From assembly GCA_934646115.1 (NCBI GenBank), contig CAKUEM010000010.1, forward strand, positions 1 through 42,163: DNA of 42,163 nucleotides, read 5' to 3'. The position numbers and the translations under genes were made by a program. The notes under the pieces are model-generated. The model worked only from the letters and a program-made list of their open reading frames with translations, did no database searches and was not told the DNA's origin. The DNA comes from an uncultured Oscillospiraceae bacterium. GTDB lineage: Bacteria > Bacillota > Clostridia > Oscillospirales > JAAYXM01. Position 1 is the first letter of the stretch. Each line of letters opens with the position of its first letter. Shown here one piece after another: positions 15,427 through 23,684 of this stretch.

Positions 15427-16064
15427 ATCGTTTTTAAATACGCATCGGTATAATGCGCATCGAGAAACGCATCCATCGCAGACGCCGCAGGGATCTCGCG
15501 CCGCCGCGCGCTCTGCCGCGCGACCGCCGCACAGGAGATCGCGATATCAAAGGCGAGAAACAGCGCAAGCGCCACGGTGAGCGCATGCCCGATGTGCGGC
15601 GGGATTTTTTCAAGCCAGCGCGAAAACCAGGGATACACGATGCGGATATAAAACAGCCCGAGAAAGCCCCAGGCGAGCGCAAAGCCCAAGTTCGTGCGCC
15701 CGGCAAGGTTTAAAAACGAGCCGCTGTATTCCCAGGAGACCGTGCCGAACGCAAGCTCCTGCACCCAGCTGCACAAAAATTCAAACGCCGCGCCGATCAC
15801 CATACTGCCGAGAAAAATGCGCGCGCCGCTGCGCTGCCGGTAAAGCGCGAGTGTCATAAGCAGCGCGCCGCCGCCATACACCGGGTTAAACGGACCGTAA
15901 ATCAGCCCGGACCGGCTTTCGATCGTTCCGGTTTTCAGCCAGCACCAAAGCACCTCGACCACCACGCCCAGCACGCAGCCGAATACAAATACCCAAAACT
16001 GTCGCTCAAAGCCCATTCCGCTTGCAAACGGGATGGCGCTTTTTTCTTTATCCTCCCTGTTCAT
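15393..16064 (-). CDS. CmpB-like putative ABC-transporter permease family membrane protein
   Basis: Multi-pass membrane protein of the ABC_trans_CmpB type (function unproven in most members). From the chosen start (MNREDKEKSAIPF) it has 223 residues with about five to six hydrophobic segments: near 17-40 (FWVFVFGCVLGVVVEVLWCW), 60-75, 85-105, 120-145 and 165-185. The GxxxExxW pattern and the WEYSGSFLNLAGR segment are typical of this family. The ATG at 16064 overlaps the upstream stop (ATGA), which favours it over the ATG at 16094 inside that gene. The last 34 bp overlap the convergent queH. The C-terminal soluble tail (about 35 residues) contains DAFLDAHYTDAYLKTIYP. Confidence 0.75.
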   Translation of the reverse strand: MNREDKEKSAIPFASGMGFERQFWVFVFGCVLGVVVEVLWCWLKTGTIESRSGLIYGPFNPVYGGGALLMTLALYRQRSGARIFLGSMVIGAAFEFLCSWVQELAFGTVSWEYSGSFLNLAGRTNLGFALAWGFLGLFYIRIVYPWFSRWLEKIPPHIGHALTVALALFLAFDIAISCAAVARQSARRREIPAASAMDAFLDAHYTDAYLKTIYPNMLVVARE

Positions 16065-17311
16065 TCCGCGCCCTGCATGCATTGCGCCGCGCAAAGAATG
16101 CCCGCGCGCCCGCTCTCATACGTCAATCCGCCTTGCAGATACACCAAATACGGCTCGCGCATCGGCGCATCGGCGGAAAGCTCGATCGATGCGCCCTGAA
16201 TAAACGCGCCCGCCGCCATGATGACCTTGCAATCATAGCCCGGCATGTCCCAAGGCTCCGGCGTGACGAAACTGTCGACCGGCGCGCCCATCTGGATCCC
16301 GCGGCAAAACCGGCGGACATTTTCTTCGTTTTCCAGCGCGATCGTCTGAATAATGTCATACCGCGCCTCCTCAAAGCGCGGCGAGACCGCATAGCCCAGC
16401 CGCTCCAGCAGACCGGCGCAGAACACTGCGGTTTTCAGCGCCTGTGCCGTGGTGTGCGGCGCGTTGAAAAAACCCTGATACAGCAGGCGGTTGTTGCCGA
16501 GCGTCGCCCCGCATTCGCGCCCGATGCCCGGCGCGGTCAGCCGCATGGCGGCGCGCTCTACATAATCATGCCGCCCCGCGATATATCCGCCGCAGGGCGC
16601 AAGCCCGCCGCCCGGATTTTTAATGAGAGAGCCTGCGATCAGATCCGCGCCAACCGCGCATGGCTCTATGGTTTCAACGAATTCTCCATAGCAATTGTCC
16701 ACCAGGATGCACACATCCTCACGCATGCCGCGCACCGCGCGGCACACCGTGCCGATCGTCTCAACCGAAAGCGCCGCGCGCGTGCTGTACCCGCGCGAGC
16801 GCTGTAGGCTGACGACCCGGACCGACTTGTCCTCCTCAAGCACCGCGCGCACCGCGGGCAGATCGACCGTCCCGTCCGGCGCAAGCGCGATCTCGCGGTA
16901 GTTCACGCCGAAATCGCGCAGCGAGCCGGGGTAATCCCCGGTGATCCCGATTGTGCTTTGCAGCGTATCATACGGCGCGCCGGTGATGGAAAGCAGCGTA
17001 TCGCCCGGGCGCAGCGCGCCGAACAGGGCGCACGCGATCGTGTGCGTTCCGTTCACAAATTGCAGGCGGACGAGCGCGTCCTCCGCGCCGAACGTGTCGG
17101 CATAAACGCGCTCCAGCGTGTCGCGCCCGACATCGTCATAGCCATAGCCGGTCGTTCCGGCAAACATCGCGTCAGACACGCGATGCTTTTGAAACGCGGC
17201 GAGCACGCGCTGCGAATTTTCCTGCGCGATCTTATCGATGCGCGCAAAGGCGTTTGCGGCGTCACGCTCGACCTCGCGGGCAAGCGAAAAAAGCTCCTGC
17301 TCAGGCATCAT
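16061..17311 (-). CDS. Methionine gamma-lyase-like PLP protein (YnbB / aluminium resistance family)
   Basis: Fold-type I PLP enzyme, 416 residues, belonging to the YnbB group often annotated as aluminium resistance protein or methionine gamma-lyase family. The PLP-binding Asp is D205 in CILVDNCYGEF, and the Schiff-base lysine is K231 in GSLIKNPGGGLAPCGG. The segments AGTTGYGYDDVGRD and FVNGTHTIACALFG are characteristic. In this family the true reaction is unsettled; a C-S lyase or related activity is assumed. It overlaps the CofE-like gene upstream by 11 bp and the CmpB-like gene downstream by 4 bp, so all three are co-translated. Either of two adjacent ATG codons could be the start. Confidence 0.88.
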   Translation of the reverse strand: MMPEQELFSLAREVERDAANAFARIDKIAQENSQRVLAAFQKHRVSDAMFAGTTGYGYDDVGRDTLERVYADTFGAEDALVRLQFVNGTHTIACALFGALRPGDTLLSITGAPYDTLQSTIGITGDYPGSLRDFGVNYREIALAPDGTVDLPAVRAVLEEDKSVRVVSLQRSRGYSTRAALSVETIGTVCRAVRGMREDVCILVDNCYGEFVETIEPCAVGADLIAGSLIKNPGGGLAPCGGYIAGRHDYVERAAMRLTAPGIGRECGATLGNNRLLYQGFFNAPHTTAQALKTAVFCAGLLERLGYAVSPRFEEARYDIIQTIALENEENVRRFCRGIQMGAPVDSFVTPEPWDMPGYDCKVIMAAGAFIQGASIELSADAPMREPYLVYLQGGLTYESGRAGILCAAQCMQGAE

Positions 17312-18008
17312 CGCGAACCTCGCGGATAATGCCCATCGGCGTTTGCTGCGCGCTCTGCCCGAGCGGATTATCCTTTAAAATACGCGCGATAAACTCGCGA
17401 TCCATGTCATCCTGCGAAATGCCGAGGATCTTTCCGGACAGGTCGTTGACATCCACGATCGCCACGCGCTGCCCGATGCGCTCTGCGATCTCGCGCGCCA
17501 CGCGGTCCGGCTGCTCCGGACCTAACACGACGCAGGTGTTATACGGCGGGATGGTGTTCGGCGTAGGCCCGTCGATCGACTCGGCCTTATAGCCCGCGAT
17601 TTTATAAAACCAGCCGCGCTGCCGGAACAGCTTGCCGATTGCGCTGCAAAACGCCGCAAACAGGATGCGCGGCACGCCGCATTCGCGCAGCGCCATCTCC
17701 ATCGTTTCCGGAATGCCAAGTCCGATCCCATATGGGGATTTATACACAAATTTCGTTAAAAACTTCGCGAGCGGGCGCGGATGGATCTCGCTCATCGGGA
17801 TGGCGCGGCGCTGCGTGCAGGCGACGCATTTTTCAGAGATAAACAGAATGTCTCCGTCCTGCATATGCTCTTTGGCATATTTCTCCGCCACGTCGGCGAT
17901 TTGGTCCTCCGCGGTCACAACGTGGGTTTTGATCGGCAGGCGGGCGAAGGTGCGCCCGTCTACTGTAATGTTCTGGTTCTTTTTCTCGTTCGGCATAAGC
18001 TCTGACAT
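17301..18008 (-). CDS. F420-0:gamma-glutamyl ligase-like (CofE-fold) protein
   Basis: 235 residues matching the CofE/F420_ligase fold: RTFARLPIKTHVVTAEDQIADVAEKYA at the start, DGDILFISEKCVACTQRRAIP, a Gly-rich middle, NTCVVLGPEQPDRVAREIAERIG and VAIVDVNDLSGKILG. In archaea and actinobacteria CofE adds glutamates to coenzyme F420. Clostridia usually lack F420, and no other F420 gene is present here, so the substrate is likely different. GGAGG lies ten bases before the ATG. It heads an operon with a PLP lyase-like protein and a membrane protein, with overlapping ends. Confidence 0.82.
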   Translation of the reverse strand: MSELMPNEKKNQNITVDGRTFARLPIKTHVVTAEDQIADVAEKYAKEHMQDGDILFISEKCVACTQRRAIPMSEIHPRPLAKFLTKFVYKSPYGIGLGIPETMEMALRECGVPRILFAAFCSAIGKLFRQRGWFYKIAGYKAESIDGPTPNTIPPYNTCVVLGPEQPDRVAREIAERIGQRVAIVDVNDLSGKILGISQDDMDREFIARILKDNPLGQSAQQTPMGIIREVRDDA

Positions 18009-18033
18009 GGTATTTTAACCTCCAACTGATCAA

Positions 18034-18057
18034 AAATTGCGGCGTTTTCCGCAATTT
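18034..18057 (-). terminator. Hairpin with T run before the CofE-like gene
   Basis: Minus strand arms AAATTGCGG and CCGCAATTT (9 bp, loop AAAACG), the right arm running on into TT. It lies between the ACT-domain gene and the CofE-like gene and probably terminates the paaK-ior unit, or acts as an attenuator only 26 bp ahead of the next ATG. Confidence 0.6.
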
Positions 18058-18115
18058 CCGCATAATGTCCTGCCCGCGCGGACGGCGCAGGCGCTTTGGT
18101 ATATTGACATGGAAT

Positions 18116-18142
18116 GAGGGGCAACGCTTCCGCGCGCCCCTC
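18116..18142. repeat. Stem-loop after the ACT-domain gene
   Basis: Arms GAGGGGC (18116-18122) and GCCCCTC (18136-18142) with a 13-nt loop, starting about 10 bp past the ACT gene stop. There is no T run on the minus strand, so it is a 3' stabilising hairpin or weak terminator. Confidence 0.55.
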
Positions 18143-18151
18143 GCACTTGCT

Positions 18152-18571
18152 TTACTGGATATCCTCTAAAAACGCGATGCCATGTGCAGACAGCGCGCGA
18201 ATGGCGCTTTCGTTGTCCTCCACACGCAGCACGACGCACGCATCGCTCTTGCTGTGCGTGATGAACGCATACGCATATTCCACGGCGATCTTCGCATCGC
18301 GCAGGATGGCAAGCACCTCGGCGAGCGCGCCTGCACGATCCGCCATGCGAACGCCGATCACCTGCGTTTTTGAAACGGTCACGCCCTCATCCTTTAAAAT
18401 GCGCATGGCCAGCTCCGGATCGTTTACGATCAGGCGCAGAATGCCAAAATCGGTCGTATCCGCGATGGAAAGCGCGCGGATATCAATGCCCTTTTCCGAA
18501 AGGCTGGACACGATTTCCGTAAGCCGCCCCGGCTTATTTTCAATGAAAACGGAGATCTGATGAATAATCAT
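18152..18571 (-). CDS. Tandem ACT-domain protein
   Basis: 139 residues forming two ACT domains: residues 1-70 (MIIHQISVFIENKPGRLTEI, with the loop NKPGR) and 71-139 (TQVIGVRMADRAGALAEVL). ACT pairs usually bind amino acids and regulate amino acid enzymes. Small double-ACT proteins are commonly encoded beside paaK and iorAB genes, where a role as sensor of aromatic or branched amino acids is assumed. The start at 18571 has GGAGGG eight bases upstream; longer in-frame starts read through AT-rich spacer DNA. It lies 147 bp downstream of paaK, with a hairpin in that gap, so it may be expressed differently from the rest. Confidence 0.88.
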   Translation of the reverse strand: MIIHQISVFIENKPGRLTEIVSSLSEKGIDIRALSIADTTDFGILRLIVNDPELAMRILKDEGVTVSKTQVIGVRMADRAGALAEVLAILRDAKIAVEYAYAFITHSKSDACVVLRVEDNESAIRALSAHGIAFLEDIQ

Positions 18572-18718
18572 AATAATACCCTCCATTTCTTTAAAATAAA
18601 AAAATATTTTTAAAAAATTACAAATTTCATCCGACAGACGCAATCCCTCGCCCTGCCGCCCTTCAAAAAGCAACGGCGGCAAGCGCACTCTCATTCTGCC
18701 CCGGTCGGCAGGGATTTA

Positions 18719-20023
18719 CTAATCGACAAGCTTTCTTCGGTCGATGATCCGCTTTGCCTTGCCCTCGCTGCGCTCGATACTCTTCGGCTCGACCAGACGG
18801 ATCTTCGCGGCGATGCCGAGCACGCTCTCCACCTCGCGGCGGATTCGCCGCTCAAGCGCCTCAATCTCGCGCACCTCATCCGAGAAGAAACCCTCGCTCA
18901 TTTCAACCATAACCTCCAGCGTGTCCAGCGTTCCCGCACGATCCACGATCAGCACATAATGCGGCGCGACTTCGCCGCATTTTAACAGCACGCTCTCGAT
19001 CTGCGACGGGAACACGTTTACGCCGCGGATGATGAGCATATCGTCCGTGCGGCCGCGCGGCTTCGACATGCGCACCAGCGTTCTGCCGCATTTGCAGGTT
19101 TCGCGGTGCAAGCTTGCAATATCATGCGTGCGATAGCGAATGAGCGGCAGCGCCTCTTTCCCGATGCAGGTAAAGACAAGCTCGCCCTCCTCGCCGTCCG
19201 GCAGCGGCTCGCCGGTTTCCGGATCAATGATCTCCGGGATAAAGTAATCTTCATTGATATGCAGCCCGCACTTCTCGTCACATTCAAACGAAACGCCCGG
19301 ACCCATGATCTCAGACAGGCCGTAAATATCATGCGCGGACAGATGCAGTCGGCGCTCGATCTCCTGGCGCATCTGCTCGGTCCACGGTTCTGCGCCGAAG
19401 CAGCCCGATTTTAAGTGGATCGTGGACATATCGATGCCCATCTCCTCCATCGTTTCCGCGAGGTACAGCGCGTAAGACGGCGTGCAGCACAGGATGGTCG
19501 AGCCGAAATCCTGCATGATCGTGATCTGCCGCTTCGTATTGCCGACCGAGACCGGAACCGTTACTGCGCCAAGCTTTTCCGCGCCGCCATGCGCGCCCAG
19601 CCCGCCGGTGAACAGCCCGTAGCCATAAGAAATATGAACAACGTCCTTTTTCGTTGCGCCTGCCGCGGTCAGCGTGCGCGCAACGATCTCCTTCCAGCGC
19701 TCCAGATCGCCTGCCGTGTAGCCGACGACTGTCTGCTTCCCGGTCGTGCCGGACGAGGCATGGACGCGCACGACATCCTCCATCGGCACAGCGAACATGC
19801 CATACGGATAATTGTCGCGCAGGTCCTGCTTCACGGTAAACGGAAGCTTTTTCAAATCATGAATATCCCGGATATCCTCCGGGCGCACGCCCGCCGCGTC
19901 CATCCGCGCGCGGTAAGGCGCAACATGGTCATACACACGGCGCACGCAATCGCGCAGGCACTCATTTTGCAGCGCCTCCATCTGCTCGCGTGGCATCGTC
20001 TCTATCTTTTCATTATAGAACAT
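18719..20023 (-). CDS. paaK: Phenylacetate-CoA ligase family protein, copy 2
   Basis: Adenylate-forming enzyme of the PaaK family (aryl-acid + CoA + ATP to aryl-acyl-CoA + AMP + PPi; in fermenters the reverse can yield ATP). 434 residues. The P-loop motif is HASSGTTGKQTVVGYT (near 85-100), with Gln where the family has Pro. The A7 region reads YRTHDI. A Cys-rich segment CKCGRTLVRMSKPRGRTDDM and the hinge GVNVFPSQIES follow, then the C-terminal ACT-like cap. The start (MFYNEKIETMPREQ) has GGAGG nine bases upstream. It follows iorB by 21 bp. It shares only moderate identity with copy 1 in the same operon, suggesting a different substrate. Confidence 0.9.
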   Translation of the reverse strand: MFYNEKIETMPREQMEALQNECLRDCVRRVYDHVAPYRARMDAAGVRPEDIRDIHDLKKLPFTVKQDLRDNYPYGMFAVPMEDVVRVHASSGTTGKQTVVGYTAGDLERWKEIVARTLTAAGATKKDVVHISYGYGLFTGGLGAHGGAEKLGAVTVPVSVGNTKRQITIMQDFGSTILCCTPSYALYLAETMEEMGIDMSTIHLKSGCFGAEPWTEQMRQEIERRLHLSAHDIYGLSEIMGPGVSFECDEKCGLHINEDYFIPEIIDPETGEPLPDGEEGELVFTCIGKEALPLIRYRTHDIASLHRETCKCGRTLVRMSKPRGRTDDMLIIRGVNVFPSQIESVLLKCGEVAPHYVLIVDRAGTLDTLEVMVEMSEGFFSDEVREIEALERRIRREVESVLGIAAKIRLVEPKSIERSEGKAKRIIDRRKLVD

Positions 20024-20044
20024 GCGCTTTTTCCTCCACAACTG

Positions 20045-20611
20045 TTATGCGTTTTTCCCAAGCTCGAACGCGCGCCGGTTCAGCTCTAAGAACTTTGCCG
20101 GAACATTGGCGCACAGCGCATCCTGCCAGCACGCATCGTCCCCGCCGAGAATTTTTGCCGCCGCGCCCATGAGCACGACGTTTGCCGCGCGGACGTTGCC
20201 CGCCTGCATTGCAAGACCCGCCGCATCGACCGCAAGCTGACGGATCGGCAATTTTCCGAGCTTTTCGGCAATTTGATCCGGATACTGCTCCGCCCCGGTG
20301 ATGACCGGCATCGGCGCGATTTCCTGCGTGGAATAGACGATCGCGCCGTCTTTTTTCAAATAATGCGCCCAGCGCAGCGCCTCCAGCCGCTCAAACGCGA
20401 TAATGATATCCGCCTCGCCGACCGGAATGATCGGAGATGCGATCCGCTCGCCCGCGCGGACATAGGTCACGACCGACCCGCCGCGCTGGCTCATGCCATG
20501 CACCTCAGAGACCTTGACATCCAGCCCCTCATCCAAATATAACGTGCCCAAAATGCGCGACGCGAGCAAGGAGCCCTGTCCGCCGACACCGACAATCAGA
20601 ACATTCACCAT
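20045..20611 (-). CDS. iorB: Indolepyruvate:ferredoxin oxidoreductase beta subunit
   Basis: Gamma-type subunit of the 2-oxoacid:ferredoxin oxidoreductase family; with IorA it oxidatively decarboxylates aryl-pyruvates (from Trp, Tyr, Phe) to aryl-acetyl-CoA while reducing ferredoxin. 188 residues. N-terminal GVGGQGSLLASRILG, then EVHGMSQRGGSVVTYVR (the conserved GMSQRGG motif) identify it. Its ATG overlaps the iorA stop by one base (TAATG), so the two are translationally coupled. Cytosolic. Length is normal for IorB. Confidence 0.94.
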   Translation of the reverse strand: MVNVLIVGVGGQGSLLASRILGTLYLDEGLDVKVSEVHGMSQRGGSVVTYVRAGERIASPIIPVGEADIIIAFERLEALRWAHYLKKDGAIVYSTQEIAPMPVITGAEQYPDQIAEKLGKLPIRQLAVDAAGLAMQAGNVRAANVVLMGAAAKILGGDDACWQDALCANVPAKFLELNRRAFELGKNA

Positions 20612-22347
20612 TACGCGTCACCCCTTTCGATACAGCCAAGCTTACACATTTTTTCGCACAGGCCGCAGCCGACGCAGATCGACTGGTCGATCACGGCGCG
20701 CCCGTCCACCATGCTGATCGCCGGGCAGCCGATCTTCATGCACATTTTGCAGCCGACGCATTTGTCCGCATGGATCGAAAACGGCTTCTCATGCTTTACA
20801 TATTTCAGCAGCGCGCACGGACGGCGGGCGATCACGACCGACGGCTCCGGCGCGTCGAGCTCCTCGCGGATCACGCGCTCGCACTCTGCGATATCATACG
20901 GGTCAACGACCGCGACGCGCGCCACGCCCAGCGCATGGCACACCGCCTCGAGATCAAGCATCGGCGCAGGACGGTTTTTCAGCGTCAGCCCGGTCGCCGG
21001 GTTCTGCTGATGCCCGGTCATGCCGGTGATCGAATTGTCAAGAATGATAACGGTCGACGGGCTCTGGTTATACACGATGTTGGCAAGCCCGGTCATGCCG
21101 GAATGAATAAACGTGGAATCGCCGATGACCGCAACGCTTTTCTTCGCAAACTCCGGATCGTTTACCATATTCATGCCGTGCAGCCCGGAGATGGAGGCGC
21201 CCATGCACAGCGTGGTATCCACCGCCTCAAGCGGCGGCTGCGCGCCCAGCGTGTAGCATCCGATATCGCCGGAAACGACCAGCTTTAATTTATGCAGCAC
21301 ATAGAACAGACCGCGATGCGGGCAGCCGGGACACAGCACGGGCGGGCGCGCGGGCGCATGCTCATGATTTCCCTCCGGCAGCGGCGCGCCGAGGATCTTA
21401 TGGCGCAGCATTTCCGGCGTATATTCGCCGATTTTTGAGAAGAGCGCCTTGCCCTGCACCTCGATGCCGTGCTTTTTGCAGTGCGACTCGAAAATATCGT
21501 CTAACTCCTCAACGACATAGAGCGTATCCACCTGCTCGGCGAATTTGCGGATCAGATCGACCGGAAGCGGATATACCATGCCGAGCTTTAAATAAGACGC
21601 CTGATCGCCAAACGCCTCGCGCGCGTATTGATACGCAATACCGGAGGCGATGATGCCGATTTTCGTGTCGCCCATCTCGATTTTATTGATCTCCGCCGTT
21701 TCCGCCCATTTGCGCAGCGCAAGCTCGCGCTGCTCCACCACGACGTGGCGCAGCTTCGCCTTAGCGGGCATCATGACGTACTTGCTGATATTTTTCTCAT
21801 ACGGCTTGAGCGGAACCTCGCGCCGCGGAGCCAGCTCCACCACGCTCTGCGAATGCGAAACGCGGGTGGACAGGCGCAGGAAGACCGGCGTGTCAAACTG
21901 CTCGGACAATTCATAGGCGAGGATCGTGAAATCCTTGCATTCCTGCGAATCCGCCGGCTCAAGCATCGGCATTTTCGAAGCGCGCGCATAGTGGCGCGAA
22001 TCCTGCTCATTCTGCGAGGAATGCATCCCCATATCGTCAGCAACCGCGATGACCGCGCCGCCGTTGACGCCGGTATAACTCACGGTAAAAAGCGGGTCCG
22101 CCGCGACGTTTAAGCCCACATGCTTCATCGCGGAAAACGCGCGCGCGCCGCCGATCGACGCGCCAAGCGCGCCCTCAACCGCGACCTTTTCGTTCGGCGC
22201 CCACTCGGCATATACCTCGTCGTATTTGGCAACCTGCTCTGTAATCTCGGTGGACGGCGTGCCCGGATAGCTGGAAACGAAGCGGCAGCCCGCCTCATAC
22301 AGCCCGCGCGCGACCGCCGCGTTGCCAAGCATAATCTTTTTTTCCAT
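20611..22347 (-). CDS. iorA: Indolepyruvate:ferredoxin oxidoreductase alpha subunit
   Basis: TPP-dependent large subunit of indolepyruvate ferredoxin oxidoreductase. 578 residues: pyrimidine-binding domain with SSYPGTPSTEI near 24-34, YVVEELDD in the middle domain, CPGCPHRG near 340, and the TPP/Mg motif GDIGCYTLGAQPP near 370. The C-terminus carries two 4Fe-4S motifs, CVGCKMCMKIGCPA and CVGCGLCEKMCKLGC, of which the first departs slightly from the CxxCxxCxxxCP spacing, as is usual for IorA. AGGAGG precedes the ATG. It lies 12 bp after paaK copy 1 and is coupled to iorB. Product reduced ferredoxin is a natural electron donor for the Ech hydrogenase in the same window. Confidence 0.95.
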   Translation of the reverse strand: MEKKIMLGNAAVARGLYEAGCRFVSSYPGTPSTEITEQVAKYDEVYAEWAPNEKVAVEGALGASIGGARAFSAMKHVGLNVAADPLFTVSYTGVNGGAVIAVADDMGMHSSQNEQDSRHYARASKMPMLEPADSQECKDFTILAYELSEQFDTPVFLRLSTRVSHSQSVVELAPRREVPLKPYEKNISKYVMMPAKAKLRHVVVEQRELALRKWAETAEINKIEMGDTKIGIIASGIAYQYAREAFGDQASYLKLGMVYPLPVDLIRKFAEQVDTLYVVEELDDIFESHCKKHGIEVQGKALFSKIGEYTPEMLRHKILGAPLPEGNHEHAPARPPVLCPGCPHRGLFYVLHKLKLVVSGDIGCYTLGAQPPLEAVDTTLCMGASISGLHGMNMVNDPEFAKKSVAVIGDSTFIHSGMTGLANIVYNQSPSTVIILDNSITGMTGHQQNPATGLTLKNRPAPMLDLEAVCHALGVARVAVVDPYDIAECERVIREELDAPEPSVVIARRPCALLKYVKHEKPFSIHADKCVGCKMCMKIGCPAISMVDGRAVIDQSICVGCGLCEKMCKLGCIERGDA

Positions 22348-22359
22348 TGGTTTTTCCTC

Positions 22360-23655
22360 CTAGGTTTTATCGCGCAGATCGATCACGCGCTTTGCCTTGC
22401 CCTGGAACCGCTCGATCGTTTTGGGCGAAACAAGATTGATCTTCGCATCGATGCCGAGCACCGTGCGCAGCTTATGGCGAATTTCGCCGCGCAGCGCCTC
22501 CAGCTCCTGATAGCGCTCCAGCAGCCCGCCGTCGATCAGCTCGACGACGACGGTCAGCGTATCGGAAAAGTTCTCGCGCCGCACCTCAAGCTGATAATGC
22601 GGACCGATATGGTCGATCTCGAGCAGAACGCCCTCGATCTGCGACGGGAACACGTTGACGCCCTTGATAACCAGCATATCATCGCTGCGCCCCGCGACCT
22701 TCGCCATGCGGACATGCGTCCTGCCGCAGCGGCACGGCTCATAATTTAAGCGCGAAATGTCGCCCGTGCGGTAACGGACGATCGGCAGCGCCTCTTTGGT
22801 CAATGACGTGATGACCAGCTCGCCCTCTTCGCCCTCCGGCAGAACCTCGCCGGTCTTCGGGTCGATAATTTCGGGGATGAAATGATCCTCCGCCAGATGC
22901 AGACCGCAGCGATACTGACATTCGCCGGAAACGCCCGGACCGATCAGCTCGCTCATGCCGTAATTATCAGTAGCAAGAATGCCGAAATTACGCTCGATCT
23001 GCTCGCGCATGCCTGCGGTGCAGCCCTCGCCGCCGAACAGGCCGACGCGCAGCTTCAGATCGTCAATGATGCCTTTCTCCTTTGCAACTTCGCTTAAATA
23101 CAGCGCATAGGTCGGCGTTGCGACCAGGACGGTCGTGCCGAAATCGCGCATGAGCATGAGCTGCTTTTCGGTGTTGCCGCTCGACATCGGAACGACCGCC
23201 GCGCCGATCTTCTCCAGCGCGTAGTGCAGCCCGAATGCGCCGGTAAACAGCCCGTAGCCAAACGCGATCTGCGCCACATCGTCCTCACAGGCGCCCGCCG
23301 CCATCGCGATGCGCGCGACCAGGTCAGACCATGTGTCGATATCGCGGCGGGTATAGCCGACGACGGTCGGCTTCCCGGTCGTGCCGGACGAGCCGTGCAC
23401 GCGAACGATTTTTTTCATCGGAACGGCGAGCATGCCGAACGGATAATTATCGCGGAAATCCGCCTTATAAGTAAATGGGAAGCGCTTCAAATCGTCCAGA
23501 CTTTTGATGTCGTCCGGCGAAAGCCCCGCCTCTTGAAACTTTTTTTGATACACCGGCACAGTCGCGGCATGCGCGACCGAAGCCTTTAATCGCTCCAGCT
23601 GAAGCGCGCGGATCTCCTCGCGCGGCATCGTTTCCAGTTCCTTTTGAAAAAACAT
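22360..23655 (-). CDS. paaK: Phenylacetate-CoA ligase family protein, copy 1
   Basis: PaaK family adenylate-forming enzyme, 431 residues (MFFQKELETMPREEIRALQ). All canonical motifs are intact: HGSSGTTGKPTVVGYT, TDNYGMSELIGPG, YRTGDISRL, CRCGRTHVRMAKVAGRSDDM and GVNVFPSQIEG. The chosen start (23655) has AAAGG upstream; an in-frame ATG at 23676 has no clear site. It is between the symporter gene (29 bp gap) and iorA (12 bp). The expected job is CoA activation of, or CoA release from, arylacetates linked to IorAB. Copy 2 downstream differs at two motifs. Confidence 0.92.
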   Translation of the reverse strand: MFFQKELETMPREEIRALQLERLKASVAHAATVPVYQKKFQEAGLSPDDIKSLDDLKRFPFTYKADFRDNYPFGMLAVPMKKIVRVHGSSGTTGKPTVVGYTRRDIDTWSDLVARIAMAAGACEDDVAQIAFGYGLFTGAFGLHYALEKIGAAVVPMSSGNTEKQLMLMRDFGTTVLVATPTYALYLSEVAKEKGIIDDLKLRVGLFGGEGCTAGMREQIERNFGILATDNYGMSELIGPGVSGECQYRCGLHLAEDHFIPEIIDPKTGEVLPEGEEGELVITSLTKEALPIVRYRTGDISRLNYEPCRCGRTHVRMAKVAGRSDDMLVIKGVNVFPSQIEGVLLEIDHIGPHYQLEVRRENFSDTLTVVVELIDGGLLERYQELEALRGEIRHKLRTVLGIDAKINLVSPKTIERFQGKAKRVIDLRDKT

Positions 23656-23684
23656 CGAACATCTACCTTTCTGCAAATTCTTCC

